In this document: positions 42,290 to 49,022 of the stretch, piece by piece
How the letters are laid out: the number at the start of each line of letters is the position of its first letter
Numbering within the stretch: the first letter of the stretch is position 1
Assembly: GCF_021654795.1 (NCBI RefSeq)
Contig: NZ_AP025344.1
Coordinates: 2,046,501 to 2,110,500 of the forward strand
DNA: 64,000 bases
Direction of reading: 5' to 3'
From: Paenibacillus dendritiformis
Lineage (GTDB): Bacteria > Bacillota > Bacilli > Paenibacillales > Paenibacillaceae
The notes under the pieces: model-generated
The model's database searches: none
What the model was told of the DNA's origin: nothing
Seen by the model: only the letters and a program-made list of their open reading frames with translations
Program-made: the position numbers and the translations under genes

Positions 42290-42742
42290 ATGTCAGTAGG
42301 ACAGTATGAATCCGTTGTCGACATGGCCGTTCTGCTCACGAACGCTTACCAATTGGGCGATATGATTAACCAGTCGGCGGAAGTAGCCGAATATCTATAT
42401 TGGAAAGAACGTATGGAGCAGAACGCGGAGGTCAAGCGCCTCGTCCGCGAATTCGCTCGCAAGAAGGAGCTGTTCGAGGAGACGGAGCGCTTCGGACATT
42501 TCCATCCGGATTATCACCGGGCGAAGGATGAAGTGATGGCCGTGCAGGCGCAACTGGACGCGATTGACGAGGTGGCCCGCTTCAAGCAGGCGGAGCAAGC
42601 GCTGGACGAGCTGCTTCATGGACTGTCAGAGGTGATTGCCCATGCGGTCTCCGATACCATCAAAGTACCCGGCAACGACCCGCTGCCGTCAAAAGGCTGC
42701 GGAAGCGGAGGATGCAGTGGCGGCTGCAGCAGCTGCTCTTAG
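42290..42742 (+). CDS. ylbF: YlbF/RicF-like regulator with cysteine-rich tail
   Basis: 150 residues of the YlbF family. In B. subtilis YlbF (RicF), YmcA and YaaT form the iron-sulfur RicAFT complex that promotes RNase Y maturation of mRNAs and affects competence, biofilm and sporulation. The body is helical (MAVLLTNAYQLGDMINQS, ERFGHFHPDYHRAKDEVMAV) and the C-terminus ends in a CGSGGCSGGCSSC cluster that fits Fe-S ligation. ATG at 42290 has no strong RBS. Followed by ylbG, its usual neighbour. Confidence 0.92.
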   Translation: MSVGQYESVVDMAVLLTNAYQLGDMINQSAEVAEYLYWKERMEQNAEVKRLVREFARKKELFEETERFGHFHPDYHRAKDEVMAVQAQLDAIDEVARFKQAEQALDELLHGLSEVIAHAVSDTIKVPGNDPLPSKGCGSGGCSGGCSSCS

Positions 42743-42775
42743 CCAGCCTTCATTCGGGGGAAAGCGAGGAGAATT

Positions 42776-43039
42776 ATGTTTCCTGAACGAACGGGATATA
42801 TTATATGGGTCACCGATGTGAAGGCGGCCCGGAATTTGGACAAATACGGAACGCTCCATTATATTTCGCGCAAAATGCACTATGCCGTCCTGTATGTCAA
42901 CGCGGATCGGGCGGAGGATACGATGAAGAACATTCGCCGCTTGAATTACGTCAAAAAAATCGAACGCTCGTACCGGAACGAAATCAAGACGGAATATAGC
43001 GGGGAGACCCAAGACAAGACCCAATATTTCGGAATGTGA
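42776..43039 (+). CDS. ylbG: YlbG family protein
   Basis: 87-residue DUF2129 protein of unknown function, conserved next to ylbF in Bacillales. Typical sequence: RTGYIIWVTDVKAARNLDKYG, YAVLYVNADRAEDTM and RRLNYVKKIERSYR. AGGAGAAT sits immediately upstream of the ATG. Terminator follows within 25 bp. Confidence 0.92.
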   Translation: MFPERTGYIIWVTDVKAARNLDKYGTLHYISRKMHYAVLYVNADRAEDTMKNIRRLNYVKKIERSYRNEIKTEYSGETQDKTQYFGM

Positions 43040-43061
43040 GAGCTTGCATACCGACTACACC

Positions 43062-43093
43062 GACCTATTCCTACTATCGGAATAGGTCTTTTT
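43062..43093 (+). terminator. Terminator after ylbG
   Basis: GACCTATTCC / GGAATAGGTC stem with a 7-nt loop followed by TTTTTGTT. Confidence 0.88.
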
Positions 43094-43480
43094 GTTACCG
43101 AACGTACCGCGCCGCTCCGGACTCCGTTCGGGAGGGTGTCCGTCTGCGGCCGGTCTGTTGCCGGACTGCTGCTGGACTGGGGTCGGATTGCAGCCGGTCT
43201 GTTGCCGGACTGCTCTTGGTCAGCTCTTGGTCAGCAGCCGGTCTGTTGCGGCAGGCGCTTCATCCGGTCAAGATCGCTCGCCAGACTCGTCCGGGAAGGG
43301 CTGATTCGCAGAATAAAAGTGGAAACGGTCCTTGAAAAGGTTGGAGAATGTGTCTTTTTTGGAACACTTTGTTAATGTTGTGTTAAAACCGGCCTGGAAA
43401 GCCCGTGGTGAACTTGAGAACGGGTTCCGCTTGATGTAATATATTGGGTAAATATACATAGACAAAAAGACCTAACGTGG
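43094..43480. other. Intergenic region with imperfect GC-rich repeats
   Basis: Between 43135 and 43255, CCGGTCTGTTGCCGGACTGC recurs, with shorter TTGGTCAGC duplicates. The several overlapping short frames have no RBS and differ in phase, so I read no gene. AT-rich sequence from 43365 leads into the next promoter. Confidence 0.55.
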
Positions 43481-43495
43481 TGGAGAGTGGTACCA

Positions 43496-43933
43496 GTGAG
43501 AGATAAAGTCATGGAACGATGGAGCACGTACGAACCTTTTTATGTCTTGTTAGGGGATAACAAGGTGGCTGATATCGTCATCACCCATCATGCCAGATCC
43601 CGCTGGGTAGATCGGATTGCCAAGACAGATGCCGATACCGAATCGATCGCCGCGTTTATGTGGGATTGTCTGAAGCAGGAACGGATCGCTCCTTACTATC
43701 GCAACGAGCAGGATGTGTTTCTGATTGACGGGGACCTGGTCGTGGTGGCGGAATTTACTCCTTCCGATCGGGATTTCGATCTGGCGGGAGAGCCGATGAT
43801 GAAGATGATTGTCGTTACGTTTCTAGGCAAAATGTCGGAGACGATGGAACTGCGGGATTTGAAGACGTACTACTCCTGGCTCCGTCATTCCCGCCGCATG
43901 ACGCTCGTGAAGAACAGCCGCAAGCGCAAGTAG
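43496..43933 (+). CDS. Hypothetical protein
   Basis: 145 residues, soluble, mixed alpha/beta, no family recognised. The segment IVITHHARSRWVDRI near residue 30 looks conserved, as does the beta-rich centre DVFLIDGDLVVVAEFTP; the C-terminus is basic (KNSRKRK). The GTG start at 43496 is 8 bp from GGAGAG; an in-frame GTG at 43487 overlaps that site. Flanked by a terminator at its end. Stand-alone. Confidence 0.7.
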   Translation: MRDKVMERWSTYEPFYVLLGDNKVADIVITHHARSRWVDRIAKTDADTESIAAFMWDCLKQERIAPYYRNEQDVFLIDGDLVVVAEFTPSDRDFDLAGEPMMKMIVVTFLGKMSETMELRDLKTYYSWLRHSRRMTLVKNSRKRK

Positions 43934-43994
43934 CGGGAGCGCTTCCGAAGCGCGCCGCACAGGCAGCTCTGTATAACATACGCCATTCCATAGG

Positions 43995-44026
43995 AGGCCG
44001 TCCCTGCCGGGGACGGTCATTTTATT
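43995..44026 (+). terminator. Terminator of the hypothetical gene
   Basis: GGCCGTCCC / GGGACGGTC stem with a short loop followed by ATTTTATTG. The rest of 44027-44254 is GC-rich with no gene seen; TATAAT at 44214-44219 is a likely -10 for lysR. Confidence 0.75.
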
Positions 44027-44254
44027 GTTGCGGTACGGTGTGGGCGGGAACGACGGTCGGCACCGCTTCGGCTCAAGCCGCTCCTGCTGGGCAGCCGCCC
44101 CCTCCGCGGGGCAGCCGCCTGCCCCGCCCCGCTTGTCCCAGGCCTCTCCGGGCTGTCGCCCGCCCCGGAGCGGTCTTCGCGGGCAGCCTTTCTAATGTTC
44201 GCTCCCGTTGGAGTATAATGAGGGTGAGAGTTCATGGGAGAGGATGAAGGATGC

Positions 44255-45169
44255 ATGGGGTTGAGTTTCCATCAGCTTCATATTTTCTATACGGTCGCCA
44301 CGAGAGGGAGCTTCTCCGCGGCAGCCCAGACGCTGCATATGACCCAGCCTGCGGTGACGATGCAGATTCAGGCGCTTGAGGAATATTTCGGCACGAAGCT
44401 GCTGCACCGCTCGACGAAGAAGCTCAATCTGTCCGAGGCCGGGCAGAAGCTGCTGCCCTATGCGAAGCGTTGTCTCGATCTCGTCCGCGAGACGGAAGAG
44501 ATGATGTCCAACTATACGCTTGATCTGCAGGGCAGGTTGAAGCTGGCCGCCAGTCTGACGATTGGGGAATATGCGCTGCCTCATCTGCTTGGGACGTTCG
44601 CGAAGCAGCACCCGCAGCTGGATATCCAGCTTCAAATAATGAATACGTCCCAGATTGTGGCCGGCGTCCGTTCGCAGCAGCTGCATCTCGGTCTCGTCGA
44701 GGCTCCGGTGACGGAGACGGATATCCATGTCGAGGCGGTGATGGAAGACGAGCTTATGCTCATTACCCCGCGCGATCATCCGCTTACGAAGGCGGAGAAG
44801 GTTCGGCTGGAGGATCTGATGCAGTATCCGTTCGTGCTGCGCGAGACCGGCTCGGGAACCCGGATCGTGATGGAGGAGGCGCTTCGCGCGTGCGGTGCCG
44901 ATCCCGCCAAGCTGCGGGTCGTCATGGAGCTGGGCAGCACCGGCGCGGTCAAATCGGCCGTGGAGGCGGGCATCGGCATTACGATGCTATCGCCGTCCGT
45001 CGTCCGCCACGAACAGGCGCTGGGCCTTGTCCATGTGCTCCGCATCGAGTCGCTTCGCATCAAGCGGCAGTTCTATGCGGTGCATGCCCAAGCCGGGCTG
45101 CTGTCGCTGCCGGCCACGACTTTTATGACCTATTTGCGTACCCGACAAGAAAAGGAGTGGTTGCCATGA
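44255..45169 (+). CDS. LysR-family transcriptional regulator
   Basis: 304 residues: winged HTH at the N-terminus (LHIFYTVATRGSFSAAAQTLHMTQPAVTMQIQALE), linker helix, and a two-lobe effector-binding domain (LAASLTIGEYALPHLLG onward; FVLRETGSGTRIVMEEAL) of the CysB/CysL kind. The effector is not predictable. The ATG at 44255 follows GAGAGGATGAAGG. The stop overlaps the next ATG by 4 bp, so it forms an operon with the PHP gene, which it may regulate or merely accompany. Confidence 0.93.
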   Translation: MGLSFHQLHIFYTVATRGSFSAAAQTLHMTQPAVTMQIQALEEYFGTKLLHRSTKKLNLSEAGQKLLPYAKRCLDLVRETEEMMSNYTLDLQGRLKLAASLTIGEYALPHLLGTFAKQHPQLDIQLQIMNTSQIVAGVRSQQLHLGLVEAPVTETDIHVEAVMEDELMLITPRDHPLTKAEKVRLEDLMQYPFVLRETGSGTRIVMEEALRACGADPAKLRVVMELGSTGAVKSAVEAGIGITMLSPSVVRHEQALGLVHVLRIESLRIKRQFYAVHAQAGLLSLPATTFMTYLRTRQEKEWLP

Positions 45170-46107
45170 CCGATACACAACATGTTACCTCCGCTTCGGC
45201 GGATCCGGAGCAGCCGAGACTGGCTGTGCTGGAAGGCGCCGGCGGTTCTCCGGTCCGGACCGGGGGAGCGGATCTGCACACCCATACGGAAGCTTCCGAC
45301 GGAATGACCCGGCCGGAAGAGAATGTCCGCTTGGCGAAGGAGGCCGGGCTGGAAGCGCTGGCCATTACCGATCATGACACGGTGGCCGGCATCGGAGAGG
45401 CGCTTGCCGCCGGCCGGCGCTGGGGCATCGAGATTGTGCCCGGGGTCGAGATCAGCACGGTTGAGGAGGGCATCGATATTCATGTGCTCGGCTATTTCGT
45501 GCGGGTCGAGGACGAGCGGTTCCTGCAGCGGTTAAGCGAGCTTCGCGCGGTCCGGGACCGACGGAACGAGATGCTGATCGCCAAGCTGAATGAGCTGGGC
45601 ATTCCGCTGACGATGGAGGAGGTTCTGTCCGGTCTCCGCCGTCCGCTGTCGCCGGGCGAGACGGTGGGCCGCCCGCATATCGCGGACGCCCTCGTCCGCC
45701 GCGGCGCGGTGCGCGATATGCAGGAGGCGTTCGAGCGTTACATCGGCGCCGGCGGGGCGGCATACGTCAATCCGCCCCGCATCCGGCCTGGGGAGGCCGT
45801 GCGCTGGATTAAGGAAGCGGGAGGCGCCGCGGTGCTCGCCCATCCGGGGATTTACGGCAATGACAAGCTGGTCGCGCGTCTGCTTGATGAATCGCCATGG
45901 GACGGGGTTGAAGCATGGCATTCGGATCATTCGGCTGCGGATGCGGAGCGGTATGCGCAGTTGGCGGAGCGGCACGGCCTGCTCGCGACCGCCGGCTCGG
46001 ACTTCCATGGTTCGCGGCAGGGGAAGGTGTTCCACGGCGCGCTGGGCGGCCGGCGCGTCGGGCTGGACACCGTCCGGCGCTTGCGGGAGCGAAGCGGGCG
46101 GGATTGA
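45166..46107 (+). CDS. PHP-domain phosphoesterase (TrpH/RNase AM-like)
   Basis: Metal-dependent phosphoesterase; E. coli relatives hydrolyse 3',5'-bisphosphonucleotides and trim RNA 5' ends. 313 residues, with a non-conserved first 35. Then metal ligands DLHTHTEASDG, ITDHDTVAG, GVEISTVEEGIDIHVLGY, a helical insert, LAHPG (about 222) and AGSDFHGSRQG (about 285). ATG at 45166 has AAAGGAG 8 bp upstream and overlaps the LysR stop. Confidence 0.92.
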   Translation: MTDTQHVTSASADPEQPRLAVLEGAGGSPVRTGGADLHTHTEASDGMTRPEENVRLAKEAGLEALAITDHDTVAGIGEALAAGRRWGIEIVPGVEISTVEEGIDIHVLGYFVRVEDERFLQRLSELRAVRDRRNEMLIAKLNELGIPLTMEEVLSGLRRPLSPGETVGRPHIADALVRRGAVRDMQEAFERYIGAGGAAYVNPPRIRPGEAVRWIKEAGGAAVLAHPGIYGNDKLVARLLDESPWDGVEAWHSDHSAADAERYAQLAERHGLLATAGSDFHGSRQGKVFHGALGGRRVGLDTVRRLRERSGRD

Positions 46108-46179
46108 CCCGCGGCAGATGCCCGTTCTCCCCTGGAGAGCGGGCATACGAGGCGGTCGGCCCCGGGGGAGGGGGCAATC

Positions 46180-46360
46180 CTGCAAAAGTGCAGTATTTTT
46201 CAAGGGGAACGGCCCATTTAGCGAAAAATCCTGCAAAAGTGCAGGAACCTGCGGCTAATGAGCACGGAACGCGTGGTTGAGAGGGGAAAAAGATGCAGTT
46301 TTGCAGGAATCGTTCGCCGTGCATGTGCAGTGTTCTGAAATGATGTAATTTTGCAGGATT
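46180..46360. repeat. Second cluster of TGCA palindromes
   Basis: CTGCA-AAAG-TGCAG (46180-46193), CCTGCA-AAAG-TGCAGG (46230-46245) and TGCAGTTTTGCA near 46294, plus GTAATTTTGCAGGATT near 46346. No gene is supported here. Confidence 0.7.
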
Positions 46361-46515
46361 TCTACTTCCGCCGCCGCTTCTATTAACGAGACTCCCTCGG
46401 AAATATAATGTGCCGCCTCTGAACTGGACGAGTTCCGGGAGCATACATTCCCTACCTGGGCTGGACGCGCCCCCGGAGAGACACCTTCCGCATCTGTACC
46501 GATCGCGCACACTGT

Positions 46516-46738
46516 TCCGGACATGCTCCAACCGTACTCCGGACATGCTCAACCGTACTCCGGACATGCTCAACCGTACTCCGGACATGCTCCAACCGTA
46601 CTCCGGACATGCTCCAACCACGCTCCGGACATGCTCCAACCATGCCTCCGGACATGCCCCAACCACGCTCCGGACATGCTCCAACCATGCTCCGGACATG
46701 CTCCACACTTGCGTCAGACTTGATCCAGACATGCTCGG
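46516..46738. repeat. 21-22-bp tandem repeat, about nine units
   Basis: Units of CCGGACATGCTCCAACCGTACT with C/A and length variation, then two degenerate units. Open frames on both strands are produced by the repeat and have no RBS. Confidence 0.85.
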
Positions 46739-46810
46739 GATTGACAGTATCATCGTCCCGGAGGGGGGCGTTTTCTTCCGAAAACGGGACAGATGCGGGG
46801 CTGCAACATA

Positions 46811-46898
46811 GAGATGAACGGGAACGGCTACGGAGCCGCAACACAGGGATGAACGGGAACGGCTACGGAGCCGCAAGCAGACATGAACGGGAACAAAC
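46811..46898. repeat. 35-bp direct repeat, two and a half units
   Basis: GATGAACGGGAACGGCTACG followed by GAGCCGCAACACAGG, repeated at 46814, 46849 and partly 46883. Each full unit has a small CGGCT/AGCCG palindrome. Confidence 0.7.
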
Positions 46899-46946
46899 AA
46901 AACGCCTGGAATGAAGGAACCGAACGGTTCCGTCCTCCAGGCGTCT
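46898..46946 (-). terminator. rqcH terminator
   Basis: Long imperfect hairpin on the minus strand, outer arms ACGCCTGGA / TCCAGGCGT and inner GGAACC/GGTTCC, then TTTTGTTTG. It starts about 12 bp beyond the rqcH stop. Confidence 0.8.
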
Positions 46947-46957
46947 TGCTGTGTCGC

Positions 46958-48802
46958 TTAGCCGCTCGTCTTGACGGTGACCGGAAGCTGTCCGACCCGG
47001 TCCGCGTCCGGCGTAATGAACAGCGTCTTCTGCCGCTCGTAGATGACGAAGCCCGGCTTCGCCCCGTTCGGCTTCCGGACATGACGGATCAGCGTATAGT
47101 CGACGGGGACGAGGCTGGAATGCTTGCCCTGGCTGAAATAGGCCGCCAACTGGGCCGCTTCCTCCAGAGTGGCGTCCCCGAAGCGCTCGCTCCGGATGAC
47201 GACATGCGAGCCGGGAATGTCCTTCGTGTGGAGCCACGTGTCGTTCGGCTGGGCCAGCCTGTTGGTGACATACTCATTTTGCAAGTTGTTCTTGCCCACA
47301 TAGATCGGTATGCCCTCGGAGGAGGTGTAGCAGTACACCGTCGGCCGCCCGTCTTTTTTCTTCCGCTTGCCCTTCCGTTCCCGATCGCGCAAATAGCCTT
47401 CCTGGACAAGCTCCTCCCGAATCTCCTGCGCGTCCTGCAGGTTGGCTCCCGCAAGCTGATGCAGCAGCATCTCGAAGTACCGGTTCTCTTCCTCGGCCGC
47501 GCTCATCTGCTCCTGCACGACGGCAATGCTATTCTTCGCCTTGTTGTATTTCTTAAAATAGCGCTGGGCGTTATCGGAAGGCGAGAGCAGCGGGTCAAGC
47601 GGGATCGTGATCATGCCTCCATCCTCATCATAGTAATTCGGAAGCTCGACCGAAGCGTCTCCCTTGCGAAGCATATGGAGAGAGGCGAACAGCAGCTCGC
47701 CCATCACCCGGTAGCGGTCCGCATCCTTCGCTTCCTCCAATGTCGCTTGCAGTTTCTCCAGTTTTTTCGCGTTCTTGCCGTGCTCCTGCTGGAGGAAGCG
47801 GGCCAAGTCGCCCACGCGCTGCTTGATCATGTCCCGTTCGGCCTTGTCGCCATAGAAGGCCTCCATGCAGCCGCTCATAGTCTCATATTGAGTGCGTGCA
47901 CCCTCAATATGCGTAATCGGCAGCGCCGAAAAATACGATTTGCCGGCTTCATCCTCGACGAGCGTCGGCTCATAGCGATGAACCCGCACCTGTTCCATCA
48001 TGCGGGAGAAGGTCTCCCACAGCGCCGGACCGTCAAGAAGCCCATCCGCGTTCGCTTCCGCCTGGCTCGCGCCCGCGCGGTAGGCCATCTCCTCCGCGAG
48101 CCGGGGGCTGAGCCCGGAGAAGCGGCTTACGAGCCACTTGGCCGCCTGCTTGGCCGGGAGACCGCGGCTCGCCCCGGATTTGTCCAAGGGCGCGGGGGCT
48201 TGATCTGCGGCGGTGCGCTCTGCGGCGGTGCCCTCCGCAGCGGCTTCCTCCCACCATGTGAGGAACTGCTCCGCGTCCGTGCCGAGCGGATCGGCCTTAT
48301 GCTGCTCCGGCGGAGCCGTATAGGCGAAGCCAGGCATGACGATGCGGTAGCTGCTGATGGACGGGGTCACATGGTGAATTCCGTCTACGATGGCGCCGGT
48401 CGCCGGATCAAGCAAAATGAGATTGCTGTGGCGTCCCGTCAATTCCACGACGATCGTTTTGATCGCCTCATCCCCCAGTTCGTCCCGTTGGCGGACGCGG
48501 AAGTGCAGAATCCGCTCGCTGCCGATCTGCTCCACCTGTTCGATTATGCCGCTCTCGCAATATTTTCGCATAAGCATGCAGAACATAGGCGGTTCCGGCG
48601 GATTGGTGAAGCTCTCTTCGGTAAAATGCACCCGCGGGTAGGTCGGGTTCGCGGACAGCAGCAGCTTGCGGTTCCGTCCCGCTGTCCGGATATGGAGCAC
48701 GATGTCATGCTCGGTCGGCTGATAAATTTTATGAATGCGCGCGCCGATGGTCTGCTGCAATTCATGCGCGAGGGCGCGGGTAACGATTCCATCCAATGCC
48801 AT
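46958..48802 (-). CDS. rqcH: RqcH (NFACT / Rqc2 homologue)
   Basis: Binds obstructed 50S subunits with peptidyl-tRNA and recruits Ala-tRNA to add C-terminal poly-alanine tails that target the stalled peptide for degradation. 614 residues: NFACT-N (1 to about 200; MALDGIVTRALAHELQQTI), helical middle with coiled coils (about 270-430), and NFACT-R (about 485-590; YVGKNNLQNEYVTNRLAQPNDTWLHTKDIPGSHVVI). At the family's functional Asp-Arg pair near 96-97 this protein reads Glu-Arg (IGSERIL). It is divergent from the Ca2+ ATPase, as yloA-yloB neighbours in Bacillus, where it was first named a fibronectin-binding protein. Confidence 0.94.
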   Translation of the reverse strand: MALDGIVTRALAHELQQTIGARIHKIYQPTEHDIVLHIRTAGRNRKLLLSANPTYPRVHFTEESFTNPPEPPMFCMLMRKYCESGIIEQVEQIGSERILHFRVRQRDELGDEAIKTIVVELTGRHSNLILLDPATGAIVDGIHHVTPSISSYRIVMPGFAYTAPPEQHKADPLGTDAEQFLTWWEEAAAEGTAAERTAADQAPAPLDKSGASRGLPAKQAAKWLVSRFSGLSPRLAEEMAYRAGASQAEANADGLLDGPALWETFSRMMEQVRVHRYEPTLVEDEAGKSYFSALPITHIEGARTQYETMSGCMEAFYGDKAERDMIKQRVGDLARFLQQEHGKNAKKLEKLQATLEEAKDADRYRVMGELLFASLHMLRKGDASVELPNYYDEDGGMITIPLDPLLSPSDNAQRYFKKYNKAKNSIAVVQEQMSAAEEENRYFEMLLHQLAGANLQDAQEIREELVQEGYLRDRERKGKRKKKDGRPTVYCYTSSEGIPIYVGKNNLQNEYVTNRLAQPNDTWLHTKDIPGSHVVIRSERFGDATLEEAAQLAAYFSQGKHSSLVPVDYTLIRHVRKPNGAKPGFVIYERQKTLFITPDADRVGQLPVTVKTSG

Positions 48803-48920
48803 ATTGATTGCTCCTATTCTGCGGGTCCGGGGCCGGTCTCCCGCTCATTTGCCTTATCTCCCTATGATGCCATACTTTTGGACAAAACTTAAGAGTTCCG
48901 TGTGCACATTGGGATATTTT

Positions 48921-48972
48921 CCGACTCGTCCGAATAAAGTTACCCTGAAGACCGTTTCTTTGGACGAGTCGG
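48921..48972. promoter_or_regulatory. Inverted repeat upstream of the Ca2+ ATPase gene
   Basis: Perfect 11-bp arms CCGACTCGTCC (48921-48931) and GGACGAGTCGG (48962-48972), 30-nt separation, 50 bp before the ATPase start. It could be a leader hairpin or a two-site operator. Confidence 0.5.
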
Positions 48973-49022
48973 ATTGTCCCGCCAAAGAGGGCCATCATAC
49001 GGGAGGAAAGGGGAACGTACCA

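Noticed and set aside
45809..46900. 363-residue minus-strand frame with repeated EHVRS/ACPE motifs
   Set aside because: The repetitive peptide arises from the 21-bp array; there is no RBS, and the frame runs antisense through the PHP gene.
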